From Chloroflexota bacterium (GTDB lineage: Bacteria > Chloroflexota > UBA11872), in NCBI GenBank assembly GCA_028873795.1, contig JAPPNP010000043.1, positions 80,941-144,940 on the forward strand: a stretch of DNA of 64,000 nucleotides. Reading direction: 5' to 3'. The position numbers and the translations under genes were made by a program. Below are positions 33,845 through 42,239 of the stretch, piece after piece. How positions within the stretch are numbered: the first letter of the stretch is position 1; each line of letters opens with the position of its first letter. Under the pieces are notes generated by a model, which saw only the letters and a list, made by a program, of their open reading frames with translations, was not told the origin of the DNA and searched no databases.

Positions 33845-34246
33845 GTCGAGCCGCACCCTCTGTCATTCCGAGCGCAGCGAGGAATCTCAGACCTTCGATC
33901 TCAGCGAGGGGATCGTGCCTGGTGGCCCATGCTGCGTGCAGCATGGGATTCCTGACTCTCACCACGCACCGCACCGCATGGAACTCACGAGTCCGACGAG
34001 CCGTGCCATGCCCACAAATCAACTAGACGATTCCTTGCCAAATCAAACAGTGTCAGGCCGCGAACCCCTCCACGACCTAGGCCACAAACCAGGCCAACCT
34101 CCCTCGTCGTGATATCCTTCCACTCGACATGCCACTCGTAGCATTCACGTACGCCATGCCATTCTCACGCTACTCCACAAGTCCTTTCGCCCAACCGCCG
34201 CCGAGCTCTCTTCTCCACTCACTCGCTTCGAACTAGTCAGATTCAA
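33845..34246. repeat. Gene-free gap with a repeat copy and a 10-bp hairpin
   Basis: No coding region is supported here. A repeat piece (GTCATTCCGAGCGCAGCGAG near 33860) precedes a perfect hairpin: CCCATGCTGC at 33926-33935 and GCAGCATGGG at 33938-33947 with a two-base loop. The same frame GGTGGCCCA...TGGGA recurs at 42.43 and 59.88 kb with altered but still paired stems. From about 34000 the sequence becomes AT-richer and leads into the DUF262 gene; this is probably the left edge of an insertion. Confidence 0.75.
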
Positions 34247-35251
34247 ATGGATCGGGTCGACTACGAATCCGTTATCATCAACGATCTCATTGGCTATCAC
34301 ACCCGTGCTGAACTTCACATCTCACCTTGGTATCAGCGTCGATCCGTCTGGTCTCAGCAACAAAAGTCCTACCTCATCAATACCCTGCATGAGAACAAGC
34401 CTATACCCACAATCTACATTCGACACATTGTCGATCTCGATTCCGAGAAGAGCATTAAGGAAGTCGTAGACGGACAGCAGCGCATCCGCTCCATTATCGA
34501 CTATAAGAATGACCACTTTCCCGCAAAGCACCCCAACCATAAACGTCCGATTCATTATAGCGACCTCTCCCGCATCGAAAAGACCCATTATCTCCAATCG
34601 GCATTGTCGGTCGGATATCTAGTCGGCGCTACCGATCCAGAAGTCATCGACATATTTGCGCGTATCAATTCCGTATCCAAAACACTCAACCCTCAAGAGC
34701 GTCGGAACGCCAGATTCAGCGGAGCCTTCAAGCAATTTTCTCTTGCCGAGGCGGTATCGCGTCTGTCGTTCTGGAGGAACAACGCCATATTCACTGACAC
34801 TCAGATTGCTAGAATGCAGGAGGTCCAATTCATATCCGATCTAATTATGAACCTCGATCAGGGATTACAGGACTTCGCATCTCCAAGACTAGATCGCTAC
34901 TATAGCCAACACGACGAATCGTACGATCCAGCCGAGAATATGCACCGTAGACTTGAAGACGTATTTCAGTCCCTCATCAGTCTTCCTGACGGCCTACTTC
35001 GAGGAACGATTTTCTCCACCCCCCAACTACTCTTTAGTCTCATGATAGTGATCGACGGCCATCGCAGTATAAAGCCACACGTGATTCTAGACTGCGTAAA
35101 CGATTTACACTCTCGGGTAGAAGCCGTTCGCTCCAGCGAGTATGTTCAGGCTCTCACGACCGAGGTCTTTGGGGCCTTCACATCTGGCAATCTGCATCGA
35201 ATAAGAGCCAGGAAGCTTAGGCACGATGCAATAGACAAATATTTTGTTTGA
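34247..35251 (+). CDS. DUF262-family (ParB/GmrS-like) protein
   Basis: A 334-residue protein with the DUF262 signature: PWYQRRSVWSQQQ at 27-39, KEVVDGQQRIRSI at 71-83 (the DGQQR motif that binds or hydrolyses nucleotides in ParB-like folds), and IFARINSVSKTLNPQERRNA later in the domain. DUF262 proteins include the GmrS half of GmrSD and BrxU restriction enzymes; no HNH (DUF1524) half is fused here. The gene is clearly less GC-rich than its neighbours (single 60-base lines count 43-52% against about 68% in the adjacent M42 gene) and has no Shine-Dalgarno. It is followed after three bases by a HEPN-motif gene, so the pair is probably one operon acquired by transfer. Confidence 0.85.
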   Translation: MDRVDYESVIINDLIGYHTRAELHISPWYQRRSVWSQQQKSYLINTLHENKPIPTIYIRHIVDLDSEKSIKEVVDGQQRIRSIIDYKNDHFPAKHPNHKRPIHYSDLSRIEKTHYLQSALSVGYLVGATDPEVIDIFARINSVSKTLNPQERRNARFSGAFKQFSLAEAVSRLSFWRNNAIFTDTQIARMQEVQFISDLIMNLDQGLQDFASPRLDRYYSQHDESYDPAENMHRRLEDVFQSLISLPDGLLRGTIFSTPQLLFSLMIVIDGHRSIKPHVILDCVNDLHSRVEAVRSSEYVQALTTEVFGAFTSGNLHRIRARKLRHDAIDKYFV

Positions 35252-35254
35252 GTA

Positions 35255-35872
35255 ATGCCCGCTCCAAATCTGGAGGTTGATTGGCGGAGGTTTCAGCAGC
35301 AAGCTGGAAGTCTAGAGTCGCTCTTGCCGTCACTGCACTCTCTGCCAGTGTCCCATCGAAAGCTTGTCGCAGAGATGATAATGATACGACTTGTGATGCT
35401 CGTCGGGAATACGATGTCGTCTGCTTGTCTCAAGATCCTTTGTGGCACGCAATACCTGGATGGCGCTTCTCCATTGACGATTGAAACCGCGACATCAATG
35501 GCCAATGCAAGGAATCTAGTGCGGTGTTATGGACGCCAGCAGTCTAGGTCCAGGATATCTTGGCTGAGCTCAGCCGATATTCGTGAGAACCTTAGGTATG
35601 TGATTTTACCTTGCGACCCAATCTATACCGCGATTGACAATCACGCGCATATGCTGACCGAGGCGCGGCAGATTAGGAATCACATCGCGCACAGGAATGA
35701 CTCGACGAGCAGGAAGTTTAGGTCGATAGTGCGAGCCCACTATGGTGGTCTCAAGAGGGGGGTTTCCCCAGGAGTATTCTTGCTTACAGACGCTTTCGGA
35801 ATACCTGTGTTGTTGGAGAAGTACATTCGTTATCTCAGAGTCTTCATTAGGGAAGTAGTGCGGGCATTCTGA
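35255..35872 (+). CDS. HEPN-motif protein partnered with DUF262 (putative RNase effector)
   Basis: A 205-residue, mainly alpha-helical basic protein of no named family that I can assign firmly. Its key feature is EARQIRNHIAHRNDS, with Arg141 and His146 separated by four residues: the RX4-6H catalytic motif of HEPN ribonucleases, in the RN...H form. Upstream helices (LVAEMIMIRLVMLVGN, ACLKILCGTQYLDG) fit a HEPN bundle, and a C-terminal segment GVFLLTDAFGIPVLLEKYI follows. It is rich in AGG/AGA arginine codons and AT-richer than the host. The coupling to DUF262 three bases upstream suggests that the pair senses a trigger and cleaves RNA, a defence-like role. That function is inference. Confidence 0.6.
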   Translation: MPAPNLEVDWRRFQQQAGSLESLLPSLHSLPVSHRKLVAEMIMIRLVMLVGNTMSSACLKILCGTQYLDGASPLTIETATSMANARNLVRCYGRQQSRSRISWLSSADIRENLRYVILPCDPIYTAIDNHAHMLTEARQIRNHIAHRNDSTSRKFRSIVRAHYGGLKRGVSPGVFLLTDAFGIPVLLEKYIRYLRVFIREVVRAF

Positions 35873-36025
35873 AGCGCCTTGCGCCGCCGCCGATCCCGCG
35901 CTGCGGCTAGCGCGGGCGACCGAATGGGCTATTGCGTCCGCCGCGCTAGCCGCGGAACAGGTCGCCGAGCGCCTCTTTGCAGGTATCGTCGCCGTCCGCC
36001 GGCGCGGCTTGCGCCGCCTAGATTC

Positions 36026-36361
36026 TCAGGGCGCCAGCGGTGGATGCACTCCCGCTGCCGGGGATGTCGCTCGAGGTTGCACGCGTTTGTCGATATCCGG
36101 TCCCGACCTCATCTCCGCCACGCGCAGTTCAAAGGTCTTTTGGAGGTTGAGCCAGAACTGCGGCGTGGTGCCGAAATAGCGCGACAGGCGCAGCGCAGTG
36201 TCGGCCGTCACCCCGCGTTGGCCGTTCAGAATGGCCGTGATTCGGTTGGTCGGGACGGCCAGGGCCTTCGCGAGCGCATTGGCCGAGAGGCCGATTTCGT
36301 GGAGCTCGCCGCCCAAGATCTCTCCCGGATGCACGGGTCGCATGCGGTTGGTCGTCGACAT
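36026..36361 (-). CDS. higA: HigA-family antitoxin (XRE helix-turn-helix)
   Basis: A 111-residue antitoxin of the HigA/VapI family. MRPVHPGEILGGELHE is the family start, and ANALAKALAVPTNRITAILN with GQRGVTADTALRLSRYFG is the helix-turn-helix with the conserved following helix, then TPQFWLNLQK. It binds its own operator and neutralises a RelE-fold toxin. ATG 36361 has an ideal AGGAGG six bases upstream, within the end of the toxin remnant. The C-terminal tail is variable and proline-rich. Because the toxin upstream is truncated, this copy appears to be an orphan antitoxin. Confidence 0.88.
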   Translation of the reverse strand: MSTTNRMRPVHPGEILGGELHEIGLSANALAKALAVPTNRITAILNGQRGVTADTALRLSRYFGTTPQFWLNLQKTFELRVAEMRSGPDIDKRVQPRATSPAAGVHPPLAP

Positions 36362-36372
36362 CGCCGGCCTCC

Positions 36373-36489
36373 TCATCGGTGGTAGTCCACGATCTCCACG
36401 TCATAGGGCCCATCGTCGCCCCACCGGAAGCAGAGGCGCCACTGACGATTGATCCGAATGCTGTAGGCGCCCGACCGGGCAACGCGCTG
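36373..36489 (-). pseudogene. higB: Truncated HigB toxin remnant (C-terminal part only)
   Basis: In the frame ending at TGA 36375-36373 the residues SGAYSIRINRQWRLCFRWGD and then GPYDVEIVDYHR match the C-terminal third of HigB (RelE-fold) toxins, which end in the same DVEIVDYH pattern. Upstream of about 36489 the frame stays open but no longer resembles HigB, and it runs into the 3' end of the neighbouring protease gene. About 55-60 N-terminal residues, including the first helix pair, are missing and no start codon fits. The 12-bp gap to higA and the AGGAGG inside it show the original operon order higB-higA. Confidence 0.75.
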
Positions 36490-36529
36490 GCACCCGGCCG
36501 CACCCCGACTGCAGTGCGAGTGGGGAGTT

Positions 36530-36913
36530 TCAGCGACGGTTGGCGGAAAGTCCTTTGAGTCGTGTGGTTGGGAGCCTCGTGAGCCGTTGATTTCGCGGAT
36601 CGACCTCGATGCCTACCGATTCCAGCGCTGTCACCCCGAGCAGCGGCTCGGCATCCGCCTCGCCGAAGACGATTGTCGATCCAACGACCTCGCCCATGAA
36701 CTCGATGTCACCCGTCGTGATGTCCAACCGGACCTCGCTGCCGTCAGCCAGGCCATAGACACGCTGCCCCTTGGGCGCCAGTCCAATGGACTCCAGACAC
36801 GGCCGTGGGACCAGGGAGTCGATTGCGCTTGTATCAACGAGAAACAGGCCTTCCCAGGTCCGCGTCGGCTCGGCCGGATTTCGGACGACGGCGGTCACCT
36901 GGGTGACTCCCAC
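36530..36913 (-). CDS. Clan AA (retropepsin-like) aspartic protease
   Basis: A 127-residue protein of the single-domain bacterial retropepsin-like group. It has FLVDTSAIDSLVPRPCLE (DTSA for the catalytic DTGA), LADGSEVRLDITTGDIEFMG, IVFGEADAEPLLGVTALESV and a terminal EVDPRNQRLTRLP. Such proteins act as dimers, each giving one catalytic Asp; the Gly-to-Ser change at position 3 of the triad is tolerated in some aspartic proteases. GTG 36913, preceded by AAAGGGG at six-base spacing, gives the family length; the open frame reaches 37039. It lies beside a broken toxin-antitoxin locus and probably belongs to the accessory segment. Confidence 0.72.
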   Translation of the reverse strand: MGVTQVTAVVRNPAEPTRTWEGLFLVDTSAIDSLVPRPCLESIGLAPKGQRVYGLADGSEVRLDITTGDIEFMGEVVGSTIVFGEADAEPLLGVTALESVGIEVDPRNQRLTRLPTTRLKGLSANRR

Positions 36914-37267
36914 TTCAAACCCCTTTCCGCACATGCCGTGCTCTACGCAGACCTGAGTGACCCGGTGGACAGACGGCATCCGATAGCCATTGTATTGCCC
37001 GACGGTCCTGGCTGCGGTCGGATCTTGCACTCGGTCCATGGCAGATTCTGCGCCCCATGCGTTGATGGCCGCACGGTTTTCTGAAACCCGGCGTTCGCCT
37101 GAAGGGCGGTCCAGCGCGGCACCGGCCGCTTAGGCTGACACGCATCCCGATTTCGCCGGATTGGTCACACTGGCGTCGATTCGGCTGGGGCTATGCTCGG
37201 CCCGTGGGTCTCCAGGGTTGATCTGCTCATGCGGTACACGGATGTTCGTGCCTGCGCGCGATTCCTG
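36914..37267. other. Gap with no supported gene between divergent loci
   Basis: This stretch separates the protease gene from the lipoprotein gene transcribed the other way. It holds only possible N-terminal extensions of both (frames open to 37039 and 37193). I see no RNA gene, no repeat copy and no clear promoter in it. Confidence 0.5.
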
Positions 37268-38995
37268 ATGCGCTCGCGTCACGGTGGGCCAACGGCCCTG
37301 GTGGCGCTTGGGCTCGTGGTCACGCTGGTGGCCGCGGCCTGCGGTGAGGATGAGCCGCCGCCGGCACCGGCCACGCCGCAGCCGACGGTGGAGGCCGCCG
37401 CGCCTTCGCCGACGCCGGAACCGCCCACACCCACCGCAGCCGCGACCGTGGCGCCCACGGCGACCGCCAACCCAACGCCAACGCCGAGCCCAACCGCCAC
37501 CCCGGCGCCCACGCCGACCCCGAGTCCAAGTCCCACAGCCACGCCTTCACCGACTCCCACGCCGGAGCCGACCTCCGAGGCCCTCGACGCGTCCGACTTC
37601 GACCGCGACCGACTCAACGAAGCCGTCGTGAACAACCCGCCGGAGACGGTTCGCATGACGACCCTGGCGCGGTTGATGCCCATGGTCGAGGGCGAGATCG
37701 CGGTGACGCTCGAACTCGTACCCGCCGACGAGGCGATCCGCATGCTGATGGTGCTTGGGGCGGACGACCAGCAGCTGAGCCTCGAGCTGATCGTGATCGG
37801 CAACACCCAATACATCCGCGCCGTGGATCTGGACGGAACCGAGAGCCCGTGGCTGGCTTCGTCGATCAACCCCGGCGATCCGGCGCTGATCGACGCGATG
37901 GGAGCCGGCAACCTGATCGACGACTTGATCCCCGACGACGAACTGGCGCTGATCGAGGCGGTCGGCGTGGAGGATTGCGGCGACGGCCGGCAGTGCTTCG
38001 TGCTCACCAGTCCCGAGGATGCCTCGGTGCAGCTGCTGGTGGATACCGAGACCTATCTGCCCGTCGCGTTTCGCGGCCCGGCGCTCGGCGAGGGCTTCGG
38101 TACGGACATCGAGATGCGCTTGGAATGGAACGCCGATATCTCGATCAGCGCACCGGCCGACGCGCGGCAGGTTTCCCCCGACGAGTTTGCGCTCACGCTG
38201 GCCGGCTTCTTCTTCGGCGGGGCGGGCATCTCGCTGGGACCGACCCTGCCGCCCAGTGCCGGGGGGCAAGCGGGTGCCGCCGAGGAAATCGTGCGCCCCG
38301 ATGAGCGCTCCGCCTTGTGGCTGGAGTTGGGCGCGTCGCCCTACGGCGAGGCGCTCGACGAGCTCGGCGATCTGTTTCACGGCGACCCCGGCATCGCGCA
38401 AGTTCGCTATGACTCAACGGTGGACATCTGGAACTGGGGCGCGGGAAGCATCGAGCTGGCCGAGGCCGCGGCGCGCGAGCTGTTCGGGCCGGACGGCGCC
38501 TTCCCCTGCGGCTCGCTGGACCCGGTGGTGGTCTGCGGCGCAGATAGCGTCGGGGCCGGAACATACCTCCTGGTCTGGACCGAAGTGCTCGACCCGCTGC
38601 CGCTCGACGACGCCGAATTCGTACGCACCTTCTGGGCCCTGTTCCAAGACGGCGATCCGGCGAACGATTGGGAGGCGCTGCCGCAGTTCGCCAACGACGT
38701 GCTGGACGCCAGCGACTCGCACTACTGGATTGCGGCGATACCGGGCGGCTGGGAGTTGCGCCGCACCTTCGGCCCGCAGCTGGAACCCAGGCCCACCGAC
38801 GGCGCGGCCATGATTCTGGCGAACGTCGTGGTGTTCTGGGTGCCGGTGTCGGAGCTTGGCGATCTGGACGCCCTCAGCCTGGGCGTCGCCAGCTTCAGCG
38901 GCCCCGCCGACGATCCCTACGGGGTGAACGGGGCGTTGGACCGGTCGCCGGAGCCACAGAGTCCATTGACGCCGCTGGGCGAGGTGGGGTTCTAG
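37268..38995 (+). CDS. Large surface lipoprotein with Pro/Thr linker, function unknown
   Basis: A 575-residue protein. The signal peptide MRSRHGGPTALVALGL leads to lipobox VAAAC with Cys at 25. A Pro/Thr/Ala-rich linker of about 100 residues follows (repeated PTPTPSPTATP units). Next comes a domain starting DFDRDRLNEAVVNNPPETVR that resembles the LppX/LprG-like beta-barrel pattern of lipid-interacting lipoproteins, then an unrecognised C-terminal half with WIAAIPGGWELRRTF. Two cysteines (DCGDGRQCF) could pair. ATG 37268 gives the best signal peptide; the frame is open to 37193. It is exported and anchored outside the membrane; the ligand is unknown. Confidence 0.7.
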   Translation: MRSRHGGPTALVALGLVVTLVAAACGEDEPPPAPATPQPTVEAAAPSPTPEPPTPTAAATVAPTATANPTPTPSPTATPAPTPTPSPSPTATPSPTPTPEPTSEALDASDFDRDRLNEAVVNNPPETVRMTTLARLMPMVEGEIAVTLELVPADEAIRMLMVLGADDQQLSLELIVIGNTQYIRAVDLDGTESPWLASSINPGDPALIDAMGAGNLIDDLIPDDELALIEAVGVEDCGDGRQCFVLTSPEDASVQLLVDTETYLPVAFRGPALGEGFGTDIEMRLEWNADISISAPADARQVSPDEFALTLAGFFFGGAGISLGPTLPPSAGGQAGAAEEIVRPDERSALWLELGASPYGEALDELGDLFHGDPGIAQVRYDSTVDIWNWGAGSIELAEAAARELFGPDGAFPCGSLDPVVVCGADSVGAGTYLLVWTEVLDPLPLDDAEFVRTFWALFQDGDPANDWEALPQFANDVLDASDSHYWIAAIPGGWELRRTFGPQLEPRPTDGAAMILANVVVFWVPVSELGDLDALSLGVASFSGPADDPYGVNGALDRSPEPQSPLTPLGEVGF

Positions 38996-39011
38996 GGGAC
39001 TCCGAGGGTGG

Positions 39012-40727
39012 TCAGCTCTCGTCGGCGCCGTAGAGCGTCGTGGCGGGGTGGAACGAGGACCAGCCGAGCCAGTAGGCCAGGTGGCCGGGAAGGCGCGCGA
39101 GTTGGGCGCCGTCCGGGCCGACGAGCGCCTCCTCCGTGACTTGCCAGACGGCTCCCTGCCCGTCCACGACCGTGCGCGGCTCGCTTCCCGGCGCGAATTC
39201 CCGCTCGCCGCGCTCGAAGGCCCGCACTGCGGCACCGGCGCTCCAGGAGACATTGCCCCGACGCCGGTCGATGCCGTCAATCGTCAGCTCCTCGCCGAGC
39301 GCGACGAGCACGACCGGCTGGTCGGCGACCGTGTCGTTGAGCACCCGGGCTTCGACCACGTCGGTCACGGCATAGGCGCGAGCGGCGTCCCCCAGCACGA
39401 GCGCGAACACGCGGTCCTTGGGGGCCAGACCTTCCGCGGTCGGCGCCGGGAACATCACGTCGGGGCTGGCGAAGTAGCCGCCGTAGGCCGCGCCCGGCGA
39501 GTAGTCGCGGCGGTGGCCCGTGTTGATGCTGAGCACGGCGGTGGTGGGGTTGGCCGTGCGCCAGGCATCCCAGGTGGTCGTGACGATCGGGATGACGTCG
39601 AGCCGGCCCGGATCCGCCGCCAGCGGCCCCAGCACCGGCTCGCCGGTCAACTGGTTCCAGAGGGTGAACGTGCCGCGGTCGTACATGAGCTTGTTGCTGC
39701 GCATCAGGAAGCCCGACGTGCCGATGCTGAGCACGTCGCCGCGGTAGCGGCGGCTGAACAGCACGCCGGCACCGCAGAGGGTGCAATAGGCCAGCGCCAC
39801 GGGCTCGCCGCCCACCACGTCGTTGGCCATCTCGTGCCAGTCCAGGATGCGGAGCGGATAGGCGCGGTAGTCGCCGTTGATGGCGACGCCAAAGACCACG
39901 TCGTCGGGTTCGAGATAACCCGCGTTCTCGGCCGCAATCATCTCGGCCGACTCCAGCGGCGGAATGCCGTCCAGGCGCACACCGCCCCAGACGATCTCCT
40001 CGAAGCGGATGCTGCGCGGCGCGTCCTCGTCGAAGAATCGGGCGAACTGCGGGTCGACGCGGCTGTAGATGCGGCCCTTCCAGGTGGCGAACCCAGGCAC
40101 GGTGGTCAGGTCGCTCCGCGCGTACCACTCGGCCCACTCCGCCCACGATTCGTATTGCTCACCGGTGAGTTGGAACAGACCCTGCCGAGCGTTGTCCCAC
40201 GCGTCGGGATGAAATGCCCCAAGCTGCGCCGCCCGCAGGACCTCGATGAGCACCGAGATGAGCCGGTCGTCGCCGGTGGTACCCATATACGCCACAAGCT
40301 CCACCTGCGCCTCCGGATAGGTGGGGTCGAGCAGCAGGCCGTCAAGCAGCGATCGCGCCTGGTCATCCGATAGCCGGCGGTCGTCCGGCACGGGGGTGCC
40401 GGCGAGCGCCGGACGCGGCGTGGGCTCGGCAGTCGCCGTCGGCGTAGGCGCGGCGGTCGGCGTTGGCGCGGGCGTGGCGGTGGGACTGGGTGTTGGAGAT
40501 GGAGGCGCGGTGACGATCACTCTGGCGGCGGCGGCAGGCCTGGTCGGCGTGGCCGTCGACGGAGTCTCATCACAAGCCGCCAGCGTGGCGAGCGCGGCGC
40601 CGCCGGACGCCAGCAGACCAAGCACCCGGCGGCGCGACACCACCACTCGTCGTGAGGCGCGTGGCTTGGGCGGCCGGCCCTCGCCGGTAGACCCGGTTAC
40701 CGGCGCCCTCACGCTATCCCGCCCCAT
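39012..40727 (-). CDS. DUF3179 domain lipoprotein
   Basis: A 571-residue exported protein. SRRRVLGLLASGGAALATLA is a twin-arginine-type signal ending at Cys52 of LAAC, followed by a Pro/Thr linker to about residue 110, a helical region and then the DUF3179 domain with VVFGVAINGDYRAYPLRIL, ALAYCTLCGAGVLFSRRY (CTLC cysteine pair) and GTSGFLMRSNKLMYD. The domain is widespread in marine bacteria with no established activity; the cysteine pair hints at redox or metal binding. ATG 40727 sits at the very edge of a dispersed repeat, and the frame stays open through it to 40802, so the leader may have been altered by the repeat. Confidence 0.82.
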   Translation of the reverse strand: MGRDSVRAPVTGSTGEGRPPKPRASRRVVVSRRRVLGLLASGGAALATLAACDETPSTATPTRPAAAARVIVTAPPSPTPSPTATPAPTPTAAPTPTATAEPTPRPALAGTPVPDDRRLSDDQARSLLDGLLLDPTYPEAQVELVAYMGTTGDDRLISVLIEVLRAAQLGAFHPDAWDNARQGLFQLTGEQYESWAEWAEWYARSDLTTVPGFATWKGRIYSRVDPQFARFFDEDAPRSIRFEEIVWGGVRLDGIPPLESAEMIAAENAGYLEPDDVVFGVAINGDYRAYPLRILDWHEMANDVVGGEPVALAYCTLCGAGVLFSRRYRGDVLSIGTSGFLMRSNKLMYDRGTFTLWNQLTGEPVLGPLAADPGRLDVIPIVTTTWDAWRTANPTTAVLSINTGHRRDYSPGAAYGGYFASPDVMFPAPTAEGLAPKDRVFALVLGDAARAYAVTDVVEARVLNDTVADQPVVLVALGEELTIDGIDRRRGNVSWSAGAAVRAFERGEREFAPGSEPRTVVDGQGAVWQVTEEALVGPDGAQLARLPGHLAYWLGWSSFHPATTLYGADES

Positions 40728-41040
40728 CGAGAGACTCTTGCGTAACCCTTCGTCATTCCCGCGAAGAGCCTGCCCCGTACTCGATACGGGGCGGGAATCC
40801 ACCCCTCATTGAACCTGGGGGCGGAAGGGACACGCCCGGTCACCCCCAAGCCCGGCTGGATTTCGCAAAGGTCTCCATCGAGAGACTCTTGCGTAACCCC
40901 TCCGTCATTCCGGCGGAGAGCCTGCCCCATACTCGATACGGGGGCGGAATCCAGTCCGGTCGAATCCGGAGGCGCGCCGGACGCTCGGCGCCGGGCGGGT
41001 CTGAGACTCGCCCCTACCGGCCCTTGCAGAGGTTTCATGG
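40728..41040. repeat. Two tandem copies of the dispersed intergenic repeat
   Basis: GAGAGACTCTTGCGTAACCC occurs at about 40728 and again at about 40881, each time followed by CGTCATTCC. The first copy nests hairpins: outer arms ATTCCCGC (40755-40762) and GCGGGAAT (40791-40798), inner arms CCCCGTA (40773-40779) and TACGGGG (40785-40791). The second copy carries a decayed form (CCCCATACTCGATACGGGG). Relatives lie at 7.6 and 22.1 kb in the other orientation. From 41041 to 41328 I see no gene or repeat. Confidence 0.85.
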
Positions 41041-41328
41041 ACCGAGAGGGAACCGGACGTCGGCGGAGACTCACTCGTGTTTCGTCCCGATTGCAGCGAC
41101 CGATGCCTCCGTGAGCGGCAATGCGCGCCCTTGAGCTATCATCGCCGCTACTGTCAGCGGCCCCATTGTCAGGCCGCCGTTCTGTGCGGGCGCTATTGAC
41201 ATCCATCGCCAAGACTCCGGTGGGGCCCTTCAACAAGCCATACGTATTTGGCCGCCGGGCCGTTTTGCCTACCGTGCCAAACCCACCATTCGGGCGCACG
41301 ACGCCGACCATCTTGCCGAGCGGCTGAC

Positions 41329-42204
41329 GTGACTGTCGACGCCAAGGATCTTCCCTCGCCCGAGGAATTGCACTTTGGGCACTTCGCGGCGGTTCCCGAG
41401 TATCGCCAGGTCAACCGCGAACTCGTGCAAGAGCTGTTTCGCCACATGCCAAACCCCTTCGTGCACGTCGACCTGGCCACCGGCACAGGTCTCGTGCCGC
41501 AGCTCCTGATCGAGGAGGCCGAGAAGCGGGGATTCCGGGGCACGATCATCGGCATCGACCGCAGCCCCAAGGCGCTGGAAATCGCCGAGGCCACCACGCC
41601 GCGACCGTCAAACATTGACCTGCGCTTCGTGGAAGCCGACGCGCGGTACTTGGAGCGGCTGCAAGGCGACGAGCTTCCCGCCGACGGCGCCGACAGCCTG
41701 AGCATTCACGACGCCATCCACGAGATCACCGACCAGGAGGGGCAGCGCCAGGTCTACGGCGGCATGGCGGCGATCGCGCGCGAGGGCGCCCTGCTGTCGT
41801 CGAACAGCACGTTCACGACGGTCTCGATGGCGGTGGCGAACTCGATGCGGGGACACGGCGAGTGGAAGCTGCACTTCATGCGGCTCACCGGCGCCCGCCG
41901 CAACGACAAGGGTGGCTCACTGCCCTACCGTCGGCCCGAGGACTACCGCAAGATGATCGAGGAGGCGGGCTTCAAGGTCGTGCACGAGCTGGAGCGGGCG
42001 ATTCACCTCACCCGCGAAGCGCTCAAGGCCATCGCCCGCTACCCGGCGTTCGTGGAAGGCGTCGCGGGCGACCTGGACTTTCCCCGCAAGTTCAGCCTGG
42101 CCGAGCAGAGCCACTACCTGAGCCTGGCCGTCGACAAAGTGCGCTACGACGGCCTGCCCCGCATCTGGCACGAGATCATCGGGCGGAGACGCGCGACGCC
42201 CTAG
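41329..42204 (+). CDS. Class I SAM-dependent methyltransferase
   Basis: A 291-residue protein with the Rossmann methyltransferase motifs: VHVDLATGTGLVPQLL (motif I), IGIDRSPKALEIA (motif II acid), RFVEADARYLERL (motif III) and DSLSIHDAIHEITD near motif IV. The acceptor is unknown. The C-terminal part RPEDYRKMIEEAGFKVVHEL is typical of small-molecule methyltransferases. GTG 41329 follows a GAGCGG; the same frame is open to 41248. It stands alone between repeat-filled gaps, with no operon partner. Confidence 0.82.
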   Translation: MTVDAKDLPSPEELHFGHFAAVPEYRQVNRELVQELFRHMPNPFVHVDLATGTGLVPQLLIEEAEKRGFRGTIIGIDRSPKALEIAEATTPRPSNIDLRFVEADARYLERLQGDELPADGADSLSIHDAIHEITDQEGQRQVYGGMAAIAREGALLSSNSTFTTVSMAVANSMRGHGEWKLHFMRLTGARRNDKGGSLPYRRPEDYRKMIEEAGFKVVHELERAIHLTREALKAIARYPAFVEGVAGDLDFPRKFSLAEQSHYLSLAVDKVRYDGLPRIWHEIIGRRRATP

Positions 42205-42239
42205 GCTCGCCTGCTCGTCGGCCTGGGTCCGTCACTTTC

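Noticed and set aside
35948-36020. Minus-strand tail reading CKEALGDLFRG before TAG
   Set aside because: Too short and without a start or homology; it may be a gene scrap, but nothing supports it beyond composition.
37380-37580. Short CCGACGCC-type repeats as a CRISPR or minisatellite
   Set aside because: They encode the Pro/Thr linker of a lipoprotein and have no spacers.
41200-41206. TTGACA before the methyltransferase as a promoter
   Set aside because: No acceptable -10 element is found at 16-18 bp spacing.
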